From Streptomyces minutiscleroticus (GTDB taxonomy: Bacteria; Actinomycetota; Actinomycetes; Streptomycetales; Streptomycetaceae), in contig NZ_BMVU01000063.1 of NCBI RefSeq assembly GCF_014650875.1, positions 1 to 33,684 of the forward strand: DNA of 33,684 nucleotides. The letters run 5' to 3'. The notes beneath the pieces were generated by a model, which saw nothing but the letters and a program-made list of their open reading frames with translations, was not told the DNA's origin and made no database searches. The position numbers and the translations under genes were made by a program. Shown piece after piece: positions 7,249 to 16,600 of this stretch (position 1 is the stretch's first letter; each line of letters begins with the position of its first letter).

Positions 7249-8781
7249 TCAGAGGACGTTCCGGGTGAGCGCGGTGTGATCGGCCTCGGTGCCCAGGGTG
7301 GGCAGGACCCTGTATTTGTCGCTGCGGCCGCGGCGCTTCCACGTCACCCACGCCAGTACGCCCATGACCAGCGCCGTGATGCCGGCGTAGTTGAACGTCT
7401 CGACGGTGACCGGATACGCCTGCGGGAGGCAGAAGATGATCGTGATGCATGCGACGTAGCCGACGGCTGTGTAGCCGATGGGTCGGCTCCAGCGGCCCAG
7501 GTGCCACGGGCCGGGCTGGAAGGCGTCGCCCTGCCGCAGCCTGAGGTAGATGGGGATGGCGTAGGCCGGGGTCATGCCGATGGCGTTCACTGCGGTGACT
7601 GCCGCGTAGGCGGTGGGGGAGTACAGGGACGGCAGCGCCAGGACCAGGGCGAGAGCGATAGCGGCCCATACGGCGGCCACGGGTGTACGGCTGCGCTTGC
7701 CGACCCGCCTCCAGATGTGGGAGCCGGGCAGTGCCCCCTGGCGGGAGAAGGCATACATCATGCGCGCCGCCGCGGCGGTGGCGGCGTTGCCGCAGAAGAG
7801 CTGCGCGACGATGACCACGAGCAGCAGCGCTTTGGCGCCGGTCACTCCGAGGACGTCGAGGAAGATCTGCGCGGGCGGGACCCCGGTCGCGGTGTTGACG
7901 GTGCCGGCGTAGTCCTGGATGGCGAACAGCAGCGCCGCGAGCAGCGCGAAGCCGGCGATCCAGGACGTCCACACGGCCCGGACCATGGCCCGCGGTGCTT
8001 CCTGGGCTGCATTCCGCGTCTCCTCGCTCATGTGCGCCGAGGCGTCATACCCGCAGAAGGTGTAGCCGCCCAAGAGCAGGCCGATCAGGCACACGTAGAG
8101 GGGGGAGCCGAAGCCGGTGCCGTTCTCGAAGTGCGTGAAGACGAAGCTTGCGTCCTGGTGATGGGAGGGTGCCAGGCTCAGGACGGCGATGATGAGGACG
8201 ACGCCGAATAACTGCCACCAGACAGATAGCTGGTTCAGCACCTCCACGACACGCACACGGAAGCTGTTGAGCACGCCGTGGAGCACCAGGATGCACGCGC
8301 CGATGCAGAAGATGACGCCGGGTGTCGGGTCGATGCCCCATTGCAGGTTCGCGAACGCCCCGACGAACAGCGCGGCGCCAAAATCAACCCCACAGATCGC
8401 GCCGATCAAGCCGAGCAGGTTGAACCAGCCCGTGGCCCAGCCCCAACGGGGCCCGCCCAGCTTCTCCGCCATGGTGTAGGGGCCGCCGGCGGTGGGGACG
8501 GCCGAGGTCACCTCGGCCAGGGCCAGCGCCACCAGGAGCGTCGCGCCCCCGATCAGGGCCCAGCCCCACAGCATCACGGACGGGCCGCCGGTAGTCAGGC
8601 CGAAACCGAAGAGGGTCATGCAGCCGGCGAGCACACAGATCACGGAGGTGGAGATGGCGTAGTTGCCGAAGCCGCCCATGCGGCGGTCGAGCTCCTGGCT
8701 GACGCCGAGGGAGTCAAGAATCTGCTCATCGGTGGGGCCGTCACCGTGGCGGTGACGCGGAGGCGTATTTCTCGGGGACAC
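7249..8781 (-). CDS. APC-superfamily amino acid/amine permease
   Basis: A 510-aa polytopic membrane protein with about 12 hydrophobic helices and a soluble N-terminus of about 40 residues. The early segments (GGFGNYAISTSVICVLAG, then EVTSAVPTAGGPYTMAEKLG) and the mid-protein GYDASAHMSEETRNA are typical of the APC branch that contains GABA/choline/amino-acid permeases. It should import an amino acid or amine across the cytoplasmic membrane. GTG 8781 has GAGGAG eight bases upstream. It is followed by the gamma-glutamyl ligase, which suggests that the imported compound is the ligase substrate. The exact substrate cannot be read from the sequence. Confidence 0.88.
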   Translation of the reverse strand: MSPRNTPPRHRHGDGPTDEQILDSLGVSQELDRRMGGFGNYAISTSVICVLAGCMTLFGFGLTTGGPSVMLWGWALIGGATLLVALALAEVTSAVPTAGGPYTMAEKLGGPRWGWATGWFNLLGLIGAICGVDFGAALFVGAFANLQWGIDPTPGVIFCIGACILVLHGVLNSFRVRVVEVLNQLSVWWQLFGVVLIIAVLSLAPSHHQDASFVFTHFENGTGFGSPLYVCLIGLLLGGYTFCGYDASAHMSEETRNAAQEAPRAMVRAVWTSWIAGFALLAALLFAIQDYAGTVNTATGVPPAQIFLDVLGVTGAKALLLVVIVAQLFCGNAATAAAARMMYAFSRQGALPGSHIWRRVGKRSRTPVAAVWAAIALALVLALPSLYSPTAYAAVTAVNAIGMTPAYAIPIYLRLRQGDAFQPGPWHLGRWSRPIGYTAVGYVACITIIFCLPQAYPVTVETFNYAGITALVMGVLAWVTWKRRGRSDKYRVLPTLGTEADHTALTRNVL

Positions 8782-8883
8782 CTTGGGGCTCCTCGCAAGT
8801 GATGAAGACGGTGAGTGGCAAGGTCGGGTGTGCTGAGGTCGAGGCGGGGCTGAGCTCGAGACGGGGTGGGGCGCGGCCGCGCG

Positions 8884-9873
8884 TCATCGGTGCTCCTGCC
8901 GTTGGGCCATCCGGAAGGCGCCTCGGCGCGCGACCTTGAAGTCCTCCTGCCAGTGGCCGCTGTGGCTCAGGCCCTCCCAGGGCGAGGGTGTGGCGTAGCT
9001 GCCGATCGCCTCGAACACGTCGTGGGCGCCGGGCAGACCAGTGGCGGTCAGGGCGTAGGCGAGGTGGTTCAGGTCGGTCAAGGAGGCGTCCCGAGCGGGG
9101 TTGATCAGCCGGTAGAACCACAGGTCGCGTACGCGTTCGGTGTAGTAGCGCAGCTCTCCGGTCTGCCAGAAGCCCGCGGTACCGCCGGAGCGGCCGGTGA
9201 CCAGCCGGTCCGCGGCCTCCGTGGCGTAGGCGTACAGCGCCAGGGGCAGCACGGGGCTGGCCGGGGGAGCGGCCTGCGTGGCCCAGCACGCGACAGCCAG
9301 CGGGCCCTGCCGGCGGGCGTGGAAGCACTGGTACAGCCGCAGGTACGCCTCGCGCAGATCCGGCTGGCGCCGCACCACCTCCTCCAGCAGCGGCCACGGG
9401 CCGTGCGGGAGCATCCGGTCCGGGCAGGCCGCCCAGTTCTCGCGGCGGTGCGGGCGCATCGGGTCATTGTCGAGCACGGTCAGCGCCAACAGACATACCC
9501 AGGGCACGGGATCGTCCGGATGGGCCTGCGCGGCAACGGTGCACGCCCAGCGGGCCCGCTCCACGACATCGCGCTTGACCGTGCCCCCGCGGCCGGCGGC
9601 CAGCAGCCGCTCGGTCAGCACCCGCGCCCACATCATCAGCGCATCCGGATTGCGGGGCTCCTCCCTGCACCAGGCCCGGACGCTGTCCCCGCCGGGGTCG
9701 ACGGCGGCGATGACCTGACTGCGGGTGGTGCGCAACGCCCAGTTGCGGCCCGTTGTGGCCAGCAGCGCCTTCGTCGAGCGCCAGTGGGCTATCTGCAGGT
9801 CCGGGATCACCGCGGCGAGTTCGTCGTCGCGTCCGGCCGGGTGGATGGTCAGCGTCACGTCGTCGCCGCTCAT
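8884..9873 (-). CDS. Unknown 329-aa helical protein heading the permease/ligase set
   Basis: I do not recognise this with confidence. The start at ATG 9873 is well supported by GGAGGTGATCC just upstream, although the frame is open to 10011. The sequence is rich in Trp, Ala and Leu helices (WRSTKALLATTGRNWALRTT, then PDALMMWARVLTERLLAAG), which suggests TPR-like helical repeats; it has no signal peptide or membrane segment. Similar proteins of about 330 aa are common in Streptomyces accessory loci. It lies 102 bases before the permease gene on the same strand, so it is probably co-transcribed with it. Confidence 0.7.
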   Translation of the reverse strand: MSGDDVTLTIHPAGRDDELAAVIPDLQIAHWRSTKALLATTGRNWALRTTRSQVIAAVDPGGDSVRAWCREEPRNPDALMMWARVLTERLLAAGRGGTVKRDVVERARWACTVAAQAHPDDPVPWVCLLALTVLDNDPMRPHRRENWAACPDRMLPHGPWPLLEEVVRRQPDLREAYLRLYQCFHARRQGPLAVACWATQAAPPASPVLPLALYAYATEAADRLVTGRSGGTAGFWQTGELRYYTERVRDLWFYRLINPARDASLTDLNHLAYALTATGLPGAHDVFEAIGSYATPSPWEGLSHSGHWQEDFKVARRGAFRMAQRQEHR

Positions 9874-10048
9874 CGGATCACCTCCGCCGCACAGTCGCGC
9901 GCACAGGGGAGGGGTGGGGGTAAGGACATGGGAAGTGAGGGCCTTGAGGGAGAGAAGGGGTAGAAGGGGGTGATTCGCCCCGACCGGGTACCACCGCGTA
10001 CGGGAACGCACGCGGTGATCTCCGGCCGGGTCCGGCCGGGCGGGACTT

Positions 10049-10162
10049 TCATGGCCGGCCGATCCCGTACACCAGCAGTGCCAGCAGCACCAGCACCACG
10101 AGCATGTAGAGGACCTGCCGGCGTGTCTCGTCGCTTACGGCTCGGCCTCCAGCTCCGCCCAC
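10049..10162 (-). CDS. Small single-span membrane peptide
   Basis: A short frame encodes SDETRRQVLYMLVVLV followed by LLALLVYGIGRP, one clear transmembrane helix near the C-terminus. The start is a problem: the natural position in front of SDETRR is GTA, not a start codon. GTG 10162, which overlaps the end of the RsbW-like gene, gives 37 aa but lacks a ribosome site. Translational coupling to the upstream ATPase gene would explain this. The function is unknown. Confidence 0.35.
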   Translation of the reverse strand: MGGAGGRAVSDETRRQVLYMLVVLVLLALLVYGIGRP

Positions 10163-10551
10163 ACGCGCTTTGCGCTGGGCAGGCGCTCGGTGCCCCACTG
10201 GCGGGAGGTCGCCTCGATCAGGGCCAGGCCCCGGCCGTGCTCGTCCCACGCGTCGGCGGAGCGCGGCGTCGGCACGGCGGCCTCGTCCTGGTCGACGACC
10301 GCGACCCGCACCCGGCGCGGCTCGCAGCGTGTGATGGTCACGCTGATGGTGGGGCCCACGGCGTGCGCGGCGGCGTTCGCGACCAGCTCGGTGACGACGA
10401 GGTCGGCCTCGAAGGTCAGCTCGGGCAGATGCCAGGCCGCCAAAGTGATCTCCACCAGGCTGCGGGCCCGGCGTACGGACTGCGGTAGGCGGGGCAGCAC
10501 CTGCGTGTAGGCGGGCACTCCCGTAGCGGATGGTTGAGCCGCTGCGGTCAC
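10135..10551 (-). CDS. RsbW-like ATP-binding protein (anti-sigma-factor type)
   Basis: A 138-aa GHKL/HATPase protein. The N box is ELVANAAAHA, the G1 box is VVDQDEA and the G2 box is DEHGRGLALIEA, all in order and at usual spacing. Members bind ATP and act as anti-sigma kinases or as regulators of unknown partners; Streptomyces carries dozens. I prefer GTG 10551 because GGAGG lies 6 bases upstream; ATG 10650 with AGGAG is the alternative, but it would add an Arg/Pro-rich tail unlike the family. It lies downstream of the DUF6415-like gene and just upstream of a small membrane peptide. Confidence 0.85.
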   Translation of the reverse strand: MTAAAQPSATGVPAYTQVLPRLPQSVRRARSLVEITLAAWHLPELTFEADLVVTELVANAAAHAVGPTISVTITRCEPRRVRVAVVDQDEAAVPTPRSADAWDEHGRGLALIEATSRQWGTERLPSAKRVWAELEAEP

Positions 10552-10707
10552 CAGGGACCTCCCGGTAGGGGGCTGGTCGTGAGCGGTCGGGCGCCGTCGG
10601 CGGGGTCCAGGTCGACGGGAGGTGCAGGTGAGGAGCCGGTGGTCAGCCATGGAACTGTCTCCTGGCGCTTGGCGCGCTCGTGCGGTCTGGAGCCGTACAG
10701 GTGGGTG

Positions 10708-11259
10708 TTAGGGGTAGGTGGCCGACTGTTGGCTGATCGGCGTCACGCCGCGGTCCTTCTGGCAGGACGGGCACGCGGTGACTGAGAAGCCGGACCCAGA
10801 GGCCGAAGGGATTGTTCGCACGGTCTCGACGTCCGCGCTCAGGTACCGGCACCAGGTGCACTGTTGCCAGTTCCACAAGTGGCCGAGGACCAGCACTGTC
10901 TGGCGCAGGCACATTGCGACCTCGTCCGCCCGCCACACCGCCTCGTCGACGCCCCGAGACGGCTTCTCGGCCATCGTGTCGCGCACCGAATCGAGCAAAC
11001 GTTGAGCCTCTGTTCGCAGAAGCTCGCTCACGGAGGGGTCGTCAACGGTCTTCTGTACCTCGGGGAGGAGCGCGTCCACGAACGCGGTGACGCGGCCGGT
11101 GTAGTCCCGCGCCTCTTCCTCGGTCCGGAACGGCGGCATGTGCTGCGCGAGCCGCTGCGCCTCGACGAAGTCGACGATATGCCCGGTCGGCGCGAGGCTT
11201 GGCCTAGGGCTCGGCGCTCTGTCCGTCGGTGCCGCCATGGATGGTGCTGCGTCGGTCAC
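10708..11259 (-). CDS. DUF6415-like protein with a C-terminal zinc ribbon
   Basis: A 183-aa soluble protein. A Pro/Ala-rich leader (1-25) is followed by a helical domain (about 30-120) that resembles the small DUF6415 proteins often annotated near natural-product genes. The C-terminus has CTWC and CPSC pairs about 30 residues apart, a likely zinc ribbon. GTG 11259 is preceded by GGAGG and overlaps the stop of the upstream small gene by four bases, so the two are translationally coupled. The family assignment is by general resemblance and is moderate; the zinc ribbon is seen directly. The biochemical role is unknown. Confidence 0.65.
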   Translation of the reverse strand: MTDAAPSMAAPTDRAPSPRPSLAPTGHIVDFVEAQRLAQHMPPFRTEEEARDYTGRVTAFVDALLPEVQKTVDDPSVSELLRTEAQRLLDSVRDTMAEKPSRGVDEAVWRADEVAMCLRQTVLVLGHLWNWQQCTWCRYLSADVETVRTIPSASGSGFSVTACPSCQKDRGVTPISQQSATYP

Positions 11260-11501
11260 CGCACGACCTCCGGCGCGGGCCTCAGAGGGACCGTGGAGTT
11301 CGCCACGGCCGCGGTGAGCCCGGCCCGCAGTTCCTCCAGCAGGATCTCACCCTCGACGCGGGAGAGGACGAGGTCGACGTCTCCCTTGTGCTCGTCGATG
11401 CAAAAAAGCGAGAGCGGGATACGGACTTCGCCGGTTGTGGCGTCCGCATGCGGTGCGGCTCCTCGCCGCGGTGATGCGTGCCACTGCGCAGGACTGCCCA
11501 C
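11256..11501 (-). CDS. Small unknown protein coupled to the DUF6415-like gene
   Basis: An 81-aa protein with a flexible first 25 residues and a small folded part containing VRIPLSLFCIDEHKGD and VEGEILLEELRAGLTAAV. It resembles short Streptomyces proteins that accompany XRE/DUF genes, but I cannot name the family. GTG 11501 has GGAGG five bases upstream. Its stop overlaps the next start (GTGA), so the pair is one operon. A double palindrome lies 57-91 bases upstream and is a likely control site. Confidence 0.65.
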   Translation of the reverse strand: MGSPAQWHASPRRGAAPHADATTGEVRIPLSLFCIDEHKGDVDLVLSRVEGEILLEELRAGLTAAVANSTVPLRPAPEVVR

Positions 11502-11557
11502 GGTGACCTCCTTCGGTTGCGAGGTCGGTCACCGTAGGGGCAGCGCCGCGATAGAAC

Positions 11558-11592
11558 TGGGCCAGATTGGCCCACTGGGCCAATCTGGCCCA
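11558..11592. promoter_or_regulatory. Double palindromic operator
   Basis: Two 17-base units, TGGGCCAGATTGGCCCA (11558-11574) and TGGGCCAATCTGGCCCA (11576-11592), are separated by one base. Each is itself a perfect TGGGCCA/TGGCCCA inverted repeat with a 3-base centre, and the units are exact complements of each other. That gives four half-sites in 35 bases. The site lies between the XRE stop and the start of the 11501-10049 gene set. Confidence 0.65.
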
Positions 11593-11619
11593 CAGCTTTT
11601 CGGACAGGCCGTCACAGGG

Positions 11620-12858
11620 CTAGCCCACAGCCGTCACGCCGACCTTTTCAGCGAGGCCTCCGGCCTCGGAACGCATGGCCCGAGGAGCATTCCGCCACAG
11701 GTCAGCGGCCGCTGTCCGCGCCGACGGGGTGTACCTGACGGTCTCGGCACCGATGTCGTAGGCGAGCTTCATGACGTGGAGCGCGGCCGTGTGCTCCCCC
11801 CGCTGGAGGTGCCCTCTTGCCACCTCGACCCATAGACGCGCCTGCCGCTCGCGGGAGGGCATTGTCAAGGGATCGATGTCACTGGCGAGGTCGATCGCCT
11901 TGCTGCTCGCGCGCAAGTCCGTAGCCACGCTGACCTCGTGAAAGTCAACATTTGCCCGGCCGAACACGGTCGACGGGTGGACGTAGGAGGCCGGCAAGGA
12001 TTTTGCTACCTCGTTTCCCTTCTGCCATGCAAGCCACGCCGCGCCCTCGGCACCCTCCCGCGCATGCGTCACCGCAGCGTGCAGCTGTAGCGCGCCGTAG
12101 ATGCCGCGCCAATCATCCGGCCCGTCGTCCAAATGTGGCCGGATCAGCGCGCTTGCCTCGGTCACCACACGCAGCGCTTCCTCTGGATATGCAGTTTCTC
12201 TGAGGATATTTCCCATATTCCACGCTGCTGCGGCGATTGCTCCCGGATCATCGGCTTCCTGTGCCGTGGTGAGCGCCCGGTCCGCCACGACCCATGCCAG
12301 TTCGGCTGGCGCAATGTAAGCCGTGGCCTGCCCGGTCAGCCGGTACGTATCGGAGAGCGCCACGAGGGCGGTCCGCCGTTCGGCACCGTCCAAGGCGCGC
12401 ACGGCCGTCTCCCCGTCCTTGATCAGGTTTGGTAGGAGTGCCCCCACCTCCGTGCGGTTGCGCTCGCTCGTGTGCCACAGACGCCAGGACTGGTCCACCC
12501 GCCCCTGAAGGATGGCCGGGTCCGGGGGCGCCTCCGTGCTCGACGCAAGGAAAGGTCGCTGCATGATGGCCTCCCAGATGGCCGGCATCCCGGGGTGTGG
12601 GAGTCGTCCCGTGGGCGCGGTGGCCTGAGGCGCGTTCGTTCCCTCTCCTGTGATCACGGAGATGTCGCTGACCTGGAGAGCTGCAGCCAGACGCATGATG
12701 AGCGTATGAGAGGTGAGTTCACGGTCGCCGTACTCGATTCGCTTGAGCCAGTCGTGCCCTCGCCCGCACAGCTGGGCCAAGACGGCGCGGGTCATCCCTC
12801 GGGACTCCCGTAGAAGTCGAATGCGCTCGCCCATGCTGAGGTGGTCGGGGATTTCCAT
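11620..12858 (-). CDS. XRE-family regulator with TPR-like C-terminal domain
   Basis: The 412-aa protein begins at ATG 12858 after a GGGGG ribosome site; the frame is open further up but reads as non-coding. Residues about 8-62 form a Cro/CI helix-turn-helix (GERIRLLRESRGMTRAVLAQ, then WLKRIEYGDRELTSHTL). The remaining 350 residues are all-helical and Ala-rich with TPR-like pairs (AAWNMGNILRETAYPEEALR), the layout of many Streptomyces regulators that sense a peptide or small ligand through the repeats. It is a cytosolic DNA-binding protein. The double palindrome directly downstream, in front of the next operon on the same strand, is a candidate target. Confidence 0.85.
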   Translation of the reverse strand: MEIPDHLSMGERIRLLRESRGMTRAVLAQLCGRGHDWLKRIEYGDRELTSHTLIMRLAAALQVSDISVITGEGTNAPQATAPTGRLPHPGMPAIWEAIMQRPFLASSTEAPPDPAILQGRVDQSWRLWHTSERNRTEVGALLPNLIKDGETAVRALDGAERRTALVALSDTYRLTGQATAYIAPAELAWVVADRALTTAQEADDPGAIAAAAWNMGNILRETAYPEEALRVVTEASALIRPHLDDGPDDWRGIYGALQLHAAVTHAREGAEGAAWLAWQKGNEVAKSLPASYVHPSTVFGRANVDFHEVSVATDLRASSKAIDLASDIDPLTMPSRERQARLWVEVARGHLQRGEHTAALHVMKLAYDIGAETVRYTPSARTAAADLWRNAPRAMRSEAGGLAEKVGVTAVG

Positions 12859-13608
12859 GCTGCCCCCTACTAAGGATGTGAGCCGTACCTCAGCGTAGGC
12901 ACGCGAAGAGCAATAACGGCAGTCCTTGCCAGCATCCGGCCATCCGGGCGACCATGTGGCGGACGCCACCAATCACGCGTTCAAGCCCGGCCCGGCCCGC
13001 TCAAGCCGCCTGTTGGCGTTATCGGTGCCGCTGGCCCCACCGGAATCGGTCCGACTTGGACCCACGTAAGTGTTCGGTTCCGGCTTGAATCGGCCCCACG
13101 GGTAGCCGTTCACTCTGTTCAGCGGCGGGGCCAGTTCTGAGCGGAAGTAGCTGCGCCCGGTTTGTCCTGGAGCCGCGTCAGGCCGGAGAGGTGGAGCCAA
13201 GTGCGCCGATAACGCCAGCCTGTCGCCCCTCTGCTTCACAGTCGAACCCCGACCTTATCGAAACAGTGCGTACACAGTGCTAGGCCACACGTCGTTCTGG
13301 TGGTCGTTTCTGCTAATATTGTTTGGTTTGTGACGAACATCAGGGGCCACTTCTGTCGTCGCCATCTGCTCACGGTTCGGCGCGCAGGCCGGTCTTCGTT
13401 ATCAACGGATGCGCCGCCAGCCCCCGACGACCAAGCGCTGGCCTGCGCGCAAGTCGAAGCGTGCGCAGCCGTAGCAGTCGGCTGTAGAGCAGTGGATCCG
13501 CTGGACGCCGCTGGTAGACGTGCCAGGCGACTCTCTCTTCGTCGCGCCCGCTGCTCTGCGGCGTTTTCCGCTTGGGTGGCTTGTCGCTAAGGTGCGCGCA
13601 CGGAACCA
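12859..13608. other. Intergenic stretch between divergent XRE and STAND genes
   Basis: About 750 bases separating divergently read genes, so it should hold both promoters. A 3-base-periodic frame at 12973-13239 (minus) and one at 13300-13590 (plus) lack ribosome sites and family resemblance. An AT-rich patch at 13296-13345 (including TAATATTG) is the best promoter candidate for the plus-strand STAND gene, although it lies about 270 bases upstream. Confidence 0.4.
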
Positions 13609-16600
13609 GTGTGGGGGGCGCGGGTGCGGGGGCGAATGTGGGTAGCGGCGCTGGTGGTATTCGCTGCTGTGACTGCAGCGCTGGCAGCCTTGCTGGCATT
13701 GGCGGGCAACGCCGCCACCGCCACGTCACGCTGGCCCGGTGTACTGGATGAGCTGCGTCGACATCCCTGGCCATGGGTGGGCGCGCTCGGCGCACTGGCC
13801 TGCGTCGTAGCCGGTGCAGCAGCATGGATGTCGCTGCGCCCGCCGGCCGTACAAGGCGATCCGCCACCCCCACCGCGTGCAGCCGTTCCCTCCTGGTTCG
13901 TGGACCGGGAGCAGACCCGCCAGACGATAAGGGCCATATGCCGCCGCCGTGGCCGCGCTGTTGGCATCACCACCTCGCTGTGGGGAGCGGGCGGCTTCGG
14001 CAAGACCACTCTCGCCACGGCCGCATCCGTCCACTGGCGGGTGCGGTGGCGGTTCCGCTCGCGGATCTACCCCGTCACCATCGGCCGGGACGTCCGCGGC
14101 CGAGCTGCCCTGGCCGCCAAGGTCGCCGAAGTCACCCGCTTCATCACCGGCGACACCACGGAATTCGACGATCCCGACCTCGCCGGCGCCCACCTCGGAC
14201 GCCTCCTCGATCGGCGCCCCCGCACCCTTCTGCTCCTGGACGACGTCTGGGAAAACGAACAGCTGACGCCCTTCCTCCAAGGCGGCCGACGCTGCGTTCG
14301 GCTCGTCACCACCCGCAATCCACGTCTCTTGCCGGTCGGCGCCCACGCCATCCACGTCGACGAGATGTCCCCTGCCCAGGCCGCGGCAGTACTGACCTAC
14401 AACATTCCGCCTCTGCCTCGTGCGCTGGTCGACGATCTGTTGCACACCACCGGCCGCTGGGCCCTGCTCCTGCGCCTGACCAACCGTCTGATCGCTGAAC
14501 AGACTGCCGCCGGGGCCGATCCCGTCACCACCGCCGAACGCATCCTAGCCCGGCTGCGCGCGAACGGTCCCGCCGTAGTGGACGATCCAGCCGCCAGCTG
14601 GAATCTGGACAACCCACACCTGCGCAACCAAGCCGTGAAGGCCTCCATCGAAGCTGCCACCAGCCTGCTGCCGCCCGGCGGCCCCGACCGCCTGGCCGAG
14701 CTGGGCATCTTCGCCGAAGACGAAGCCGTCCCGATCTCCCTGGTCGCACGGCTCTGGCAGGTTACCGGCGCGTTGTCCGAGGAACAGACCCGCAGCCTGT
14801 GCCGCGATCTGGAACGGCTTTCCCTGCTTACCCTCATTCCACAACACGGCGGCCGAATCAGCCTGCACGACGTGGTCCGCGATTACCTGCGCAACAGCCT
14901 CGGCAACAGCAATCTGACCCGCGTCAATGGCCTCCTTCTTGATAAAATCGCCGCCACCCTCCCACCAGCCCCGCCCCTTGCCCCAGACGTCCCCGCTTCC
15001 GGGCATGCCTGGTGGCAGCTACAAGAGGGCTACCTCCTCGATCACCTTATTGCCCATCTTCTAGACGCCGACCGCACTGCGGACGCCGAGGCCGTGGCCG
15101 GTGATCTGCGGTGGGTCGAAACACGCCTCAGCCACCGGGGCCCCACAGCCCCTTGGACCGACCTCACCCTCATCGACACCCCGCACACCCGCCTGCTAGC
15201 ACGCAGCATCCGGCAAATCGCCCACCTCCTTACTCCCACCGACCCACCCCACGCCCAGACCGGCATCCTGCACAGCCGACTTGATCACCACCCGCACTGG
15301 CACACACAGATCACAGCACGCCAAAGTGACCCCGCCCTACCTCCGCACCTCAGAAATCTTTGGCCCCTGCCCGATACACCCCCCAACGCCTTGCAACGCA
15401 CCCTCACCGGACACAGCGGCGGCGTGTACTCGGTGGCGATCGCCGCGGACGGCACCTGGCTCGCCACCGCCGACTTCGACACGGTGCGGATCTGGGATCG
15501 GGCCTCGGGCCGATGCACCACCACCCTCACCGGGCACACCGGCTACGTGCACTCGGTGGCGATTTCCGCGGACGGTACCTGGCTTGCCACCGGCGGCTCC
15601 GAGGGCACGGTGCGGATCTGGGACCGAGTCTCCGGCCGATGCACCACCACCCTCACCGGACACACCAACGGCGTGTACTCGGTGGCGATCGCCGCGGATG
15701 GCACCTGGCTCGCCACCGCCGGCTACGGACCGGTGCGGATCTGGGACCGAGTCTCCGGCCGATGCACCACTACCTTCACCGGACACACCGGCTTGGTGTC
15801 GTCGGTGGCGATTTCCGCGGACGGTACCTGGCTTGCCACCGGCGGCTCCGAGGGCACGGTACGGATCTGGGACCGGGCCTCGGGCCGATGCACCACCACC
15901 CTCACCGGGCACACCGGCGGTGTGTCGTCGGTGGCGATTTCCGCGGACGGTACCTGGCTCGCCACCAGCAGCGGCAGCACGGTGCGGATCTGGGACCGGG
16001 CCGCGGGCCGATGCACCACCACCTTCATTGCAAACGTCGGCAGGGTGTCGTCGGTGGCGATTTCCGCGGACGGTACCTGGCTCGCCACCGGCGGCTTCGG
16101 ACCGGTGCAAATCTGGGACCGGGCCTCAGGCCGGTGTATCACCACCCTCACCGGGCACACCGACAGGGCGAACAAGGTGGCGATTTCCGCGGACGGTACC
16201 TGGCTCGCCACCACCAGTGGCGGCACGGTGCGAATTTGGGACGTCATACTTGCTCTTTCTGCTCAAGACTCCACCCGTCTCGAGCACGCTGAAACCGCGA
16301 AATCGGTGGCGATGTCTGCGAACGGCACCTGGCTCGCCACCGGCGGTTTCGGCAGGGTGCAAATCTGGGATCGGGCTTCGGGCCGATGCACCACCACCCT
16401 CACCGCACACGCCGGCAGCGTGTCCTCGGTGGCGATCGCCGCGGACGGTACCTGGCTCGCCACCGCAGGCGGTGGCGATGGCACGGTGCGGATCTGGGAT
16501 CGGGCTTCGGGCCGATGCACCACCACCCTCACCGGGCACACCGGTAGCGTGGAATCGGTGGCGATCGCCGCGGACGGCGCCTGGCTCGCCACCGCCGACT

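Noticed and set aside
12973..13239. 88-codon minus-strand frame upstream of the XRE gene
   Set aside because: No ribosome site and no family resemblance; it lies in the expected promoter region between divergent genes.
13300..13590. 96-codon plus-strand frame before the STAND gene
   Set aside because: It starts in an AT-rich promoter-like patch, has a poor codon pattern and no recognisable domain.
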